A stretch of 64,000 bases of DNA. It comes from Halopseudomonas pelagia CL-AP6. GTDB lineage: Bacteria > Pseudomonadota > Gammaproteobacteria > Pseudomonadales > Pseudomonadaceae. Numbering within the stretch: the first letter of the stretch is position 1; each line of letters starts with the position of its first letter. The stretch lies in assembly GCF_000410875.1 (NCBI RefSeq), contig NZ_AROI01000010.1, positions 62,001 to 126,000 of the forward strand. The letters are read 5' to 3'. The notes beneath the pieces are model-generated. The model searched no databases. It saw only the letters and a list, made by a program, of their open reading frames with translations, and was not told the origin of the DNA. The position numbers and the translations under genes were made by a program. Below are positions 1 to 8,363 of the stretch, one piece after another.

Positions 1-26
1 CTGCTTCGCGGGCTTAACTGGACAGG

Positions 27-1034
27 TTAAAAACCGGCTTCTGCCAACTTTTCAGCTATCAGCTCAAGCGTCTCCATGCCCTGCACATCGGTTTCCAGCC
101 AGGGTAGTCGCGGGCGTGGAAGATCGCCTAGTTCCCGGTCAATACGTTCCAGCCAACTGGCCTCCTGCTCTCGGCGCCGGCGCAGGAACTCGCCATCAGC
201 CTCCTCAGGTATAACGCGATTGACCAAAGTGGCGACCACCGGAATGCCTACCGACTTGAGTGTAGCCACCGCCCGCACGGTTTCCAGAATCGGCAGCCGC
301 TCCGGCGTCAATACAAACAGAAACCCGCTGATCTTGGGGTCTTCCAGATGCCGACGCGCCTGCATAAACAGCCGCCGACGCTTGAGCAGGGTTTGCGCAA
401 TGTCCTTGGTCCGCTCGTCCAGATCACTCAGCGCATTCTCGGCCGGATCATCGAAGGGCGTGGCGACATCGCGGCCGCTTTTCGGTGTCAGGTGTTTGAG
501 CACCTTGGCCAGCTCCTCGGATTTGCGATTATGCGTCAGCAAACCATCGGTCCAGGCTGCCATGGCTTCAGGTAGCGTCAGCAGTCGCAGCGTATGCCCA
601 GTGGGCGCGGTATCGAAAATAATCTGATCGTAGGGGCTGTCCGGATCATTAATTAGCCGCGCAATACGTTCGAGTAACGCCGCCTCCTGAGTACCCGGAG
701 ACTGGCGGGTGAGCTGCATCTGCCGTTGCAGCTCCTTCATCATTTCTGGAGCCGCGAACCGGCGCATCTGCTCGGTTACCCGCTTCAGATGTGCCTCCAC
801 CTCAATATCCGGATCAATCTCCATGGCATCCAGGTTCGGCAGCAAGCGCCTGGGAGTGTCGTCCAGTTCGCGAGCGAACACATCACCCAGGCTATGCGCC
901 GGATCAGTCGACACCACCAGGCAGCGCTGCCCGCGGCTGGCAGCCAACACCGCCAGCGCAGCAGATACTGTGGTTTTGCCCACGCCACCCTTTCCGCCTA
1001 CCCAGATCAGGCGACGTTGTAATAGATCAAACAT
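27..1034 (-). CDS. ArsA/Get3-like anion-transporting ATPase
   Basis: A 335-residue single-domain P-loop ATPase of the ArsA/Get3 class. The deviant Walker A GKGGVGKTT lies near residue 14, the TDPAHSLGD switch near 43, and the family signature DTAPTGHTLRLL near 140. Get3 proteins handle tail-anchored membrane proteins and ArsA drives arsenite export. Only one cysteine is visible (GQRC), so the arsenite-binding cysteine set of true ArsA is absent and no arsB or arsR lies nearby; an arsenic role is therefore unlikely. The next gene upstream on the same strand (16 bp away) is a cory-CC-star protein, a known companion of this ATPase type, and the two probably form one transcript. The real substrate is unknown. 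Confidence 0.9.
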   Translation of the reverse strand: MFDLLQRRLIWVGGKGGVGKTTVSAALAVLAASRGQRCLVVSTDPAHSLGDVFARELDDTPRRLLPNLDAMEIDPDIEVEAHLKRVTEQMRRFAAPEMMKELQRQMQLTRQSPGTQEAALLERIARLINDPDSPYDQIIFDTAPTGHTLRLLTLPEAMAAWTDGLLTHNRKSEELAKVLKHLTPKSGRDVATPFDDPAENALSDLDERTKDIAQTLLKRRRLFMQARRHLEDPKISGFLFVLTPERLPILETVRAVATLKSVGIPVVATLVNRVIPEEADGEFLRRRREQEASWLERIDRELGDLPRPRLPWLETDVQGMETLELIAEKLAEAGF

Positions 1035-1049
1035 GATTGGCCTTGAGTT

Positions 1050-1334
1050 TCAGCAGCAGCGGCAATGGTCGAGCGGCGAGCGCTCCATACCCATGCGCAG
1101 GTGCCATTGATGAAAGCGCTCCAGCAGCAATGGCTGGAGCTCGAGGGTGTAATAAGCCGCCGGGTTCGGCAAGCCCATCATTTCAGCAAAGACCAGCAGC
1201 ATGAAGAGGTCGTCCTCATCCCGCCGCGCACGGGCAATGGCACCGCGATAGCGAGCGCTGTACGCCTCTTCAAGAAAAAAGCGGGCCTGGCTGAGCCAAG
1301 CCCCTTTTCCTGACGGGGGTTTACCCTGCGTCAT
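1050..1334 (-). CDS. Cory-CC-star family small protein
   Basis: A 94-residue protein with no signal peptide or membrane segment. It has a conserved-looking central block (DEDDLFMLLVFAEMMG, then AAYYTLEL) and ends in HCRCC, the C-terminal cysteine pair that gives the cory-CC-star family its name. The family is uncharacterised and found beside ArsA-like ATPases, as here: its stop is 16 bp before the ATPase start. The terminal cysteines could bind metal or act in redox, which is inference. The start at 1334 sits 3 bp after the CstA-family stop, so transporter, this gene and the ATPase may be co-transcribed. Confidence 0.75.
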   Translation of the reverse strand: MTQGKPPSGKGAWLSQARFFLEEAYSARYRGAIARARRDEDDLFMLLVFAEMMGLPNPAAYYTLELQPLLLERFHQWHLRMGMERSPLDHCRCC

Positions 1335-1337
1335 GAC

Positions 1338-3014
1338 TCAGTCCTCCGCGGCGACCTGAGCACGGTGCCGCTTGAGCGCGGCGGCACATTCCATCGCGAC
1401 CAGAATGGCTGCTACCAACACCACGATATCCAACCCCAGCAGGAACCAGTTCTGCTGCTCGTAGAAGGTGCGCAGTTGGAAGATTAGCGCCGTTACCGTC
1501 ATCACCAGCAGGAAGCACAGTGGCGCCAAGGTGTACCACATCGGCCGGCGCAGGTGCACCAGCATCACAGTGATAACCAGTAGGGTCAGACCGGCCAGCA
1601 ACTGGTTGGTAGTACCAAACAACGGCCAGATGATCATGCCGCCTGAACCATCGGCGCCACCAGCACCAAAGGCCAGTAGCAGGCAACTGCCCACCGCAAG
1701 CAAGGTCGCCGGCAATGGCTTTTTCATCCACGGCTGGTTATAGATCTCGCCCCACTCCTGGAAGATGTAACGCTGCAGACGCAGGCCGGTATCCATGGTG
1801 GTACCCGCGAACAACGCAGCCATTACCGTCAACAGAGTGGCAGCAGTTACCTGCGGCAGGCCCAGACCGTTGTGAATGATATAGGCGCCGCCCTCTACGA
1901 ACGCAGTCACGCCACCCTGGCCAAAGGCGCTGTACATGGCCTGCCAGTCAGCCAGGCTGGCAAAGCCCGCCGTGGCCGCCAGAATCGCTGCTAGCGCCAA
2001 ACCGCCCTCACCGATCGCCCCGAAGAAACCGACGAAGCGTATGTCGGTTTCACGATTCAATTGCTTGGACGTCGTGCCCGACGCGACCAACCCATGGAAG
2101 CCGGAAATCGCGCCGCAGGCGATAGTGACGAACAGCAAGGGTATCAGCGACGGCGTGCCCGCTGGCACATCGACGTTGAACATCGGTGCGATCATGACCG
2201 GATTCAGTACCACGATGGCGCCGTAAAGAATCAACAGACCAATGAACAGTTGCAAGCCGTTGATGTAGTCACGCGGTTGCAGCAGCATCCATACTGGCAG
2301 CACCGATGCGATAGCGGCATAGAGGAACAGCAGAACAATCCAGGCAGCATTACCGGAAACGCCAGGGGCTACTTCCGCTGGCATCTGAATCGGCACAGAA
2401 GGTCCAATAAAGATCAACGCGTACAGCGCAACTACACCCAGAATCGAGACCACCGGCAGAGTCAGAATGCGGCGATAGATCAACTGGCCGATAATCAGCG
2501 CAACGAAAATCGCACCCCAAACCGGTACAACGGCGCTCGGGAAGGTCATCATCAGCCGCGCGATCACCACCGCGAACACGGCGTTAACCATCAACAGCAC
2601 CAGGAAGATAACGATCATAAAGATGCTGCGCGCACGCTTGCCCACTACATCACCGGTCAGCGAACCAACCGACTTGGCCTTGTTGCGCACGCTGGCCCAG
2701 ATAGCGCCAGCGTCATGGATGCCGGCAAAGAACATGGTACCCAGCACTACCCAGGCAAAAGCCGGAGCCCAACCCCAGATCACCGCAATGGCTGGCCCGA
2801 CGATGGGCGCGGCACCGGCTACGGAGGTGAAATGGTGACCCCAGAGCACAAATTTATTGGTGGGGACGAAGTCCACCCCATCTTCAAACTCGTGTGCAGG
2901 TGTACGGAAGTCCGGGTCAAGCTTGAAGATCTTTTCGGCAATAAACTTAGAGTAAACAAAGTACCCCAACGCCATCATGCCAAGACCTACGAAGAGCAAG
3001 ATTACGGCACTCAT
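1338..3014 (-). CDS. CstA family carbon-starvation/peptide or pyruvate transporter
   Basis: A 558-residue polytopic inner-membrane protein with roughly 14 to 16 hydrophobic segments, starting MSAVILLFVGLG. The N-terminal half carries the CstA hallmarks: the PTNKFVLWGHHF segment near residue 52, AGAAPIVGPAIAVIWGW near 67, and a central GAISGFHGLVASGTTSK block near 302 to 318. Family members (CstA, BtsT) take up peptides or pyruvate when carbon is scarce. It is shorter than the roughly 700-residue E. coli CstA/BtsT, as is common for short-form relatives. It is the first gene of a minus-strand group; its promoter should lie in 3015-3215, where an AGACC-AA-GGTCT palindrome (3085-3096) is a possible operator. 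The substrate cannot be told from sequence. Confidence 0.9.
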   Translation of the reverse strand: MSAVILLFVGLGMMALGYFVYSKFIAEKIFKLDPDFRTPAHEFEDGVDFVPTNKFVLWGHHFTSVAGAAPIVGPAIAVIWGWAPAFAWVVLGTMFFAGIHDAGAIWASVRNKAKSVGSLTGDVVGKRARSIFMIVIFLVLLMVNAVFAVVIARLMMTFPSAVVPVWGAIFVALIIGQLIYRRILTLPVVSILGVVALYALIFIGPSVPIQMPAEVAPGVSGNAAWIVLLFLYAAIASVLPVWMLLQPRDYINGLQLFIGLLILYGAIVVLNPVMIAPMFNVDVPAGTPSLIPLLFVTIACGAISGFHGLVASGTTSKQLNRETDIRFVGFFGAIGEGGLALAAILAATAGFASLADWQAMYSAFGQGGVTAFVEGGAYIIHNGLGLPQVTAATLLTVMAALFAGTTMDTGLRLQRYIFQEWGEIYNQPWMKKPLPATLLAVGSCLLLAFGAGGADGSGGMIIWPLFGTTNQLLAGLTLLVITVMLVHLRRPMWYTLAPLCFLLVMTVTALIFQLRTFYEQQNWFLLGLDIVVLVAAILVAMECAAALKRHRAQVAAED

Positions 3015-3215
3015 GCAAGGCTCCTGATTATTCTATTTTTATGTAATAGGTCAGCATCTAGCCCACGCCGCCTGGGATCAATATAGACCAAGGTCTTATT
3101 GTGCAACCAGCGTTGATTTAACGAGCTACTTGCCCAGCACCTCAAGCCGCATTGTCATCCAACTGCAATACCTGCGTGTCACCGTTCTGTCACAGATCAT
3201 TCGTGAAGCCTCGGT

Positions 3216-4253
3216 ATGCCAGAAACTCTGCAACTGATTCAACGACACCTGCCTGAACATCTTGAGCTAGACCGCTTGCTGCGCCAGGGAGCGCGACACT
3301 TGCGCTGTCAGACCGTGCATACCGTAATGGTAGACAATATTGCCATCCCGGTCCGAGCTATAGAGCTTGGCAGTCGCTCACCCCTGGTGCCGGTTATCGG
3401 CTTCTTTGGCGGTGTGCATGGCGTCGAGCGCATCGGTACACAGGTACTGCTGTCCTGGATGCACAGCCTGATCCATCGCCTGGACTGGGATGATCAGCTA
3501 CGTCATCAGCTCGAACGCGTGCGCCTGGTATTTATGCCAATGATCAATCCTGGAGGCATCTGGAAGCACCGGCGCAGCAATCTCAACGGGGTGGATCTGA
3601 TGCGCAATGCCCCAGTGGACGCCATGGGCCCGGCCCCCTGGCTGGTCAGCGGTCATCGCATCAGCCCACGCCTGCCCTGGTACCGCGGCCGTCGGGGTGA
3701 TCCGATGGAAGCCGAAGCCGCTGCGCTGGTGGAGACCGTACGCCAACGATTACTCAATGCCCCATTTGCCATCAGCGTGGATTGTCACAGCGGTTTTGGC
3801 CGACAGGATCGCCTGTGGTGCAGCTATGCCCGTACCCACAAGCCGATGCATAACATCGCTGAAGTGCTCGCGCTGAAGCGGCTGTACCAAAACACTTACC
3901 CGCACCATCATCCCTACATCATTGAGCCCCAGTCGATCCATTACACCACCCATGGTGACCTTTGGGATTATTTGTACGACGAATCTGCCGAGCTCTTCCC
4001 AGACAACACCTTCCTGCCCTTCACCCTGGAGATGGGCTCCTGGCTCTGGGTGCGCAAGAACCCGCGGCAAATGCTCGACTACTTCGGTTACTTCAACCCG
4101 GTGATAGACCACCGTAAACGCCGAGTGCTGCGCCAGCATCTGCCGTTGTTCGACTTCCTGCTGAATGCCGCCCAGTCATGGCGCAACTGGATGCCCCGTC
4201 CCAGCCAGCGTGATCTGCTGACCCAGGAGGCGATTAACGAATGGTTTTTGTAA
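3216..4253 (+). CDS. M14 family zinc carboxypeptidase-like protein
   Basis: A 345-residue soluble protein with the zinc-peptidase layout of the M14 family. Zinc ligands: GGVHGVE (His and Glu, about residues 65-71) and DCHSGFG (His, about 192). A substrate-binding NPGGI segment with SNLNGVDLMRN lies near 111-128, and the catalytic Glu is in FTLEMGSW near 273-280. No signal peptide is visible, so it is probably cytoplasmic, unlike secreted digestive enzymes; some relatives act on small amidated compounds or murein peptides. It lies divergently from the CstA-family gene across a 200-bp intergenic region, so a role in peptide use is possible but unproven. Confidence 0.85.
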   Translation: MPETLQLIQRHLPEHLELDRLLRQGARHLRCQTVHTVMVDNIAIPVRAIELGSRSPLVPVIGFFGGVHGVERIGTQVLLSWMHSLIHRLDWDDQLRHQLERVRLVFMPMINPGGIWKHRRSNLNGVDLMRNAPVDAMGPAPWLVSGHRISPRLPWYRGRRGDPMEAEAAALVETVRQRLLNAPFAISVDCHSGFGRQDRLWCSYARTHKPMHNIAEVLALKRLYQNTYPHHHPYIIEPQSIHYTTHGDLWDYLYDESAELFPDNTFLPFTLEMGSWLWVRKNPRQMLDYFGYFNPVIDHRKRRVLRQHLPLFDFLLNAAQSWRNWMPRPSQRDLLTQEAINEWFL

Positions 4254-4325
4254 GCCTTGCTCAGAGTTGTCACACGCGATTGGCAAACTAATTGTTCTTT
4301 TTCCAACCTCAATCGGAGCAAGGCA

Positions 4326-6083
4326 ATGAAGGGAATGACAAGGCGCGATTTTTTGCGGGTATCCGCACTGACCATGGGTACCGTGGTCATCTCCACTGGC
4401 CTGCAAGGTTGCCTGAGCAGCAGCAGTAGCAGCCGCGATGACGACCCAGCTGCCCCCGTAGTAGTTGCCTTCAACCACGGCGTAGCCAGTGGCGATCCGC
4501 TGCAGGACCGCATTCTGATCTGGACCCGGGTCAGCCCTGCAGAAGGCCAGCAGGATGCTGTGGAGGTCAGTTGGGAGGTCGCAGAAGATGCCAAGTTCAC
4601 TCGCCTGCTTCACGACGGCAACACCCAGACCGACGCCAGCCGTGATTACACCATCAAGGTCGACGTGCTCAACCTGACGCCAGGCCAGACCTACTTCTAT
4701 CGTTTCAGTGCGGGCGCAACCCAATCCCCCACAGGCCAGATGAAGACCTTGCCGGTCGGCAGTATCGATCAGGTACGCTTTGCCGTGCTCTCCTGCTCCA
4801 ACTACCCTGCCGGGTATTTCCACGTGTACGCCGAAGCCGCACGCCAGGCCGACCTGGACGCAGTCGTGCATCTGGGTGATTACATCTACGAATACGGCGA
4901 GGGTGGATACGCCAGCGAAGACGCCGTCGCCCTGGGCAGAACCCTGAACGCAGACAACAATAGTGAGCTCTTTGTCCTGGAGGACTACCGCAAGCGCTAC
5001 GCCCTGTACCGGGGCGATAGCGACCTGCAGGCCCTGCATGCCGCCGCGCCCTTTATTGCCGTGTGGGATGATCACGAAATCGCTAACGACACCTGGACCG
5101 ACGGCGCCGAGAATCATAATGAAGGCGAAGGCGATTTCACCGAGCGCAAACTGGCCGCATTGCAGGCCTACTTTGAATGGATGCCTATCCGCCCCGCCAA
5201 CCCGGATGACGTGGAAACCATCTACCGCAGCTTTGACTTTGGCGATCTGGTCAGCCTGCACATGCTCGACACCCGCATCATTGGCCGCAACGAGCAGCTC
5301 AACTACAGCAACTACCTTGGTCCCGGCGGCTTTGACTTCGCCGGCTTCAATGCGGACGTCAACCACAACAGCCGGACCCTGCTTGGTCAGGAGCAGCTGA
5401 ACTGGCTTGAAGCCCGCATGGCCAACTCCAACGCCACTTGGCAGGTACTTGGTCAGCAGGTCCTGATGGGGCGCATGCTGCTACCCGCTGAACTGCTGGG
5501 CGCGCTACTGGACCCGGCCAGCAGCGACCTGATCGGCGCCTTCAGCGAACTGGTCGAACTGAAACTGCGCATGCAAGCCAATGACCCAACGCTCACCGAC
5601 CAGGAGCGCGCACGTATCACTACGGTGGTGCCCTACAATCTCGATGCCTGGGACGGCTATGCCCACGAACGCGAGCTGGTGCTGGAAATGGCCCGCTCGC
5701 TGGACAAGAACCTGGTCGTGCTGGCCGGTGATACCCACAACGCCTGGGCCAGCGACCTGGCCACTGTCACCGGTCAGCAGGTAGGCGTTGAATTCGCTAC
5801 GGCCTCGGTGTCGTCTCCCGGGTTGGAGGAGTATCTCGGCGTACCAGCCGAGCTGATACCGCAGATCGAGCAGGTCATCACCCTTCTGGTAGAGCCACTG
5901 GATTACCTGAATGCCGCACAGCGCGGCTATATGCTGGTGACCTTCACCGCCGAACAAGCCCGCGCCCAGTGGCAGTTCGTCGATACCATCAAATCCACCC
6001 GCTACCAGGTCGACAACCTGCGCAGCCAGCAACGCATATGCTTGCCTGGCGCCGCGAACCGAAGCCTGCAGACACCCAGCTGA
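4326..6083 (+). CDS. phoD: PhoD-like alkaline phosphatase/phosphodiesterase, Tat-exported lipoprotein
   Basis: A 585-residue secreted phosphatase of the PhoD family, a metal-dependent phosphomonoesterase or phosphodiesterase that scavenges phosphate. The N-terminus has a twin-arginine motif (TRRDFLR) and then LQGC, a lipobox, so the product is probably a Tat-exported lipoprotein. An N-terminal PhoD domain (HGVASGDPL) precedes the metallophosphatase core with SCSNYPAG, VHLGDYIYEYGEG, WDDHEIAND and AGDTHNAWASDL as metal-binding segments. The ATG at 4326 has GGAG about 8 bp upstream; a longer frame from a TTG at 4257 lacks support. No Pho box was identified with confidence. Confidence 0.93.
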   Translation: MKGMTRRDFLRVSALTMGTVVISTGLQGCLSSSSSSRDDDPAAPVVVAFNHGVASGDPLQDRILIWTRVSPAEGQQDAVEVSWEVAEDAKFTRLLHDGNTQTDASRDYTIKVDVLNLTPGQTYFYRFSAGATQSPTGQMKTLPVGSIDQVRFAVLSCSNYPAGYFHVYAEAARQADLDAVVHLGDYIYEYGEGGYASEDAVALGRTLNADNNSELFVLEDYRKRYALYRGDSDLQALHAAAPFIAVWDDHEIANDTWTDGAENHNEGEGDFTERKLAALQAYFEWMPIRPANPDDVETIYRSFDFGDLVSLHMLDTRIIGRNEQLNYSNYLGPGGFDFAGFNADVNHNSRTLLGQEQLNWLEARMANSNATWQVLGQQVLMGRMLLPAELLGALLDPASSDLIGAFSELVELKLRMQANDPTLTDQERARITTVVPYNLDAWDGYAHERELVLEMARSLDKNLVVLAGDTHNAWASDLATVTGQQVGVEFATASVSSPGLEEYLGVPAELIPQIEQVITLLVEPLDYLNAAQRGYMLVTFTAEQARAQWQFVDTIKSTRYQVDNLRSQQRICLPGAANRSLQTPS

Positions 6084-6171
6084 AGTCTGATACCGGGTCT
6101 GTCTGGCCGAACACCGCCACAGACCCATTTCCCATTACCCATAACGCCTCATTTTGCGGTATAAGGGCGCT

Positions 6172-7029
6172 ATGAAAATCCCAAAACGTTTAGAACCCCT
6201 GGTCGAAGATGGCCTGATCGATTACGTGATCCGTCCGCTCATGAGCGGAAAGGAAGCGGCTGTCTATTTAGTGAGCTGCGGTTCGGAGATCCGCTGCGCC
6301 AAAGTCTATAAAGAAGCAGCTAAACGCAGCTTCAAACAAGCCGTGCTTTATCAGGAGGGTCGCAAAGTCAGAAACACCCGGCGCTCCAGAGCCATGGAAA
6401 AAGGCTCGAAGTTTGGCCGCAATCAGCAGGAAGAAGCCTGGCAGAATGCCGAAGTCGATGCGCTATACCGCCTGGATGCCGCCGGCGTGCGCGTTCCCAA
6501 ACCCTACGGGTGCTTCGAAGGCGTGCTGCTGATGGAGCTGGTGACCGACGAAGAAGGCGGAGTCGCACCGCGCCTGAACGATGTGTCCATGGATGCCGAG
6601 CAGGCGATTGAAGACCATGCCACGGTCATGCATTACGTCAAGCTGATGCTTTGCGCTGGACTGGTGCATGGTGATCTGTCCGAGTTCAACGTACTGGTCG
6701 ACGCCTACGGCCCTGTGATCATCGACCTGCCCCAGGCTGTGGACGCTGCGGCCAACAACAATGCACGCTCGATGCTGGACCGTGACGTCAATAACATAAC
6801 CGAATATTACGGCCAATATGCTCCGGAGCTGCTGCAAACCCGTTATGCGAAAGAAATGTGGGCACTGTATGAAGACGGCGAGCTAACGCCAGATACCGAG
6901 CTGACCGGTTACTTTGAAGAGAGTGATGAAGCGGCCGATGTGGATTCGGTGGTTGAAGAGATCAAGGCTGTAATGGCCGAAGAACGGGCACGTCAGGAAC
7001 GGCTGCGCGAGGCTGAGGAAGAGGACTGA
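6172..7029 (+). CDS. RIO family atypical protein kinase
   Basis: A 285-residue RIO1-like kinase. The nucleotide-binding segment SGKEAAVYLV lies near residue 24, followed by a lysine (AKVYK), and the catalytic loop HGDLSEFN near 165 is followed by the metal-binding IIDLPQAVD. RIO kinases in archaea and eukaryotes act in ribosome maturation; the bacterial role is less clear. The C-terminal tail is strongly acidic and ends with an E-rich helix. The ATG at 6172 follows AAGGGCG; an upstream in-frame TTG at 6154 is less likely. It lies downstream of phoD on the same strand with an 88-bp gap and is followed by the tandem repeat and hairpin at 7058-7137. Confidence 0.92.
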   Translation: MKIPKRLEPLVEDGLIDYVIRPLMSGKEAAVYLVSCGSEIRCAKVYKEAAKRSFKQAVLYQEGRKVRNTRRSRAMEKGSKFGRNQQEEAWQNAEVDALYRLDAAGVRVPKPYGCFEGVLLMELVTDEEGGVAPRLNDVSMDAEQAIEDHATVMHYVKLMLCAGLVHGDLSEFNVLVDAYGPVIIDLPQAVDAAANNNARSMLDRDVNNITEYYGQYAPELLQTRYAKEMWALYEDGELTPDTELTGYFEESDEAADVDSVVEEIKAVMAEERARQERLREAEEED

Positions 7030-7057
7030 TCGTATAACCCCGATCAGTCCCACCCCA

Positions 7058-7137
7058 GTCATTCTCGCCCTATTCCGTCATTCTCACCCTATCTAGTCAC
7101 TCCCACCCTATCCAGTCATTCCCGCGAAAGCGGGAAT
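7058..7137. repeat. 19-bp tandem repeat ending in a perfect hairpin
   Basis: Three imperfect 19-bp units begin at 7058, 7077 and 7096, each starting GTCAYTCYC. A fourth at 7115 starts the same way but runs into the perfect hairpin ATTCCCGC-GAAA-GCGGGAAT (7118-7137). That last element resembles the widespread GTCATTCCCGCGAAAGCGGG palindrome of many proteobacteria. It sits between the convergent RIO kinase and arfB genes and could end both transcripts. Confidence 0.8.
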
Positions 7138-7171
7138 CCATTGGAACGGCCACACAGGCACTAGCGTTGGA

Positions 7172-7585
7172 TCAGATATCCACCCTGCCCCGCAAGGATT
7201 TCGACTGGCCGCGCTTGGTCTTGCTGTCCATGCGTCGGGTTTGCGAGCCTTTGGTGGGTTTGGTCGGGCGGCGGCGTTTTTGTACTACCACGGCATCGTT
7301 GATCAGTTCTTGAAGACGCTTGATGGCATCTTCACGGTTCTGTTCCTGATTTCGATAGGACTGCGCCTTGATGATGATCACGCCATCCTTGCTGATGCGC
7401 TGATCAGACAGCGCCAACAGCCGTTCCTTGTAGAACGGCGGCAGGCTGGAGCTGTTGATGTCGAACCTGAGATGGATCGCGCTGGAGACCTTGTTGACGT
7501 TCTGCCCGCCCGCACCCTGTGAGCGGATGGCGGATATCTCCACCTCCCAATCGCCCAGCTCGACATTGTTCGATAGCTTGATCAT
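7172..7585 (-). CDS. arfB: Alternative ribosome-rescue factor ArfB (YaeJ)
   Basis: A 137-residue class I release-factor-like protein. The catalytic GGQ lies at about residues 26-28 (SQGAGGQNVNK), and the C-terminus is the basic tail (KRRRPTKPTK and SKTKRGQSKSLRGR) that ArfB inserts into the empty mRNA channel of stalled ribosomes. It hydrolyses peptidyl-tRNA on non-stop complexes. It lacks the codon-recognition domain of RF1/RF2, and the length matches E. coli ArfB (about 140 aa). The start lies 9 bp after the stop of the upstream amidotransferase gene, so the two are probably co-transcribed. Confidence 0.95.
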   Translation of the reverse strand: MIKLSNNVELGDWEVEISAIRSQGAGGQNVNKVSSAIHLRFDINSSSLPPFYKERLLALSDQRISKDGVIIIKAQSYRNQEQNREDAIKRLQELINDAVVVQKRRRPTKPTKGSQTRRMDSKTKRGQSKSLRGRVDI

Positions 7586-7594
7586 GCCCGCAGT

Positions 7595-8308
7595 TTAACC
7601 CGCTAGCGCTGCCTGCATAAAGTTGATAATCCAGCTACTCATCACTGGCGCATCCACTTGCGCAGATAATGACGCCTGCCCCTCGCGCAGGCGGGCATGG
7701 GCAATCACCCCACGCCGAGCGGCCATCAGATCAGCCGAGTAGCCCTTGCAGAACTCCGGATGCCCTTGCACGCTCATAAAATGCTGGCCGTATTGCACCA
7801 GGTAGTACGGACAGAACTCGCTCCCTGCCAGGATCTCGGCCTGGGGTGGCAGTAGGCTGACCTGGTCCTGATGGCTGACAATCAGATCGAGCTTGTCTTG
7901 CCAAGGATTCATCCAGCTTTTGCGTACCAGCACCTGATTGAACGACATGCCCACGCCCCAGCCCTTGGGCGATTGGATGACCTCGCCGCCCAGCGCCTTG
8001 GCCATCAGCTGGTGGCCGAAACAGATACCCACCAGAGGCGTGCCCTGCTCCCACATACGCGCCATACAGTCCTGCAAAGCATCAATCCATGGCAAGCCAT
8101 CATTGACGCCAAACTTGCTACCGCTGGTAATGTACGCATCACATTCGTCCAGGGTTTGCGGCAACTCACCGTCCATACAGCGATACACGCGAATCTGCGC
8201 GTCGGGGTGTTGTGTGAGCAGCAGATCGTTGAACATTTCAGGGTAATTGCCATGCGCCACCTGCAGGCTTTCCATTACATCATCACATTGCAGCAGCCCG
8301 ATTCTCAT
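7595..8308 (-). CDS. Class I glutamine amidotransferase
   Basis: A 237-residue stand-alone GATase1 domain. The nucleophile is in GICFGHQLMAKALGG near residue 92-95, and the catalytic His is in VQGHPEF near 185. Proteins of this type resemble the GMP-synthase glutaminase domain, and some hydrolyse gamma-glutamyl amides in amine catabolism. The ATG at 8308 follows AAAGGGCGGG; a longer frame from 8326 is less likely. The alcohol dehydrogenase gene starts the upstream minus-strand block only 55 bp away. With the ligase and two dehydrogenases nearby it could remove glutamate from a gamma-glutamylated intermediate, which is inference. Confidence 0.88.
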   Translation of the reverse strand: MRIGLLQCDDVMESLQVAHGNYPEMFNDLLLTQHPDAQIRVYRCMDGELPQTLDECDAYITSGSKFGVNDGLPWIDALQDCMARMWEQGTPLVGICFGHQLMAKALGGEVIQSPKGWGVGMSFNQVLVRKSWMNPWQDKLDLIVSHQDQVSLLPPQAEILAGSEFCPYYLVQYGQHFMSVQGHPEFCKGYSADLMAARRGVIAHARLREGQASLSAQVDAPVMSSWIINFMQAALAG

Positions 8309-8363
8309 AACCCGCCCTTTTACCAATACCGTTATTCCAGAGCCTTTTCAGCCCTACCCAAGA

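Noticed and set aside
2061-3086. A long open frame on the plus strand opposite the CstA-family gene.
   Set aside because: It is rich in Arg, Gln, His and Asn, the usual composition of a frame antisense to a hydrophobic membrane protein gene.
4176-5366. A long open frame on the minus strand opposite the M14 and PhoD genes.
   Set aside because: It runs antisense to two well-supported genes and its sequence shows no family features.
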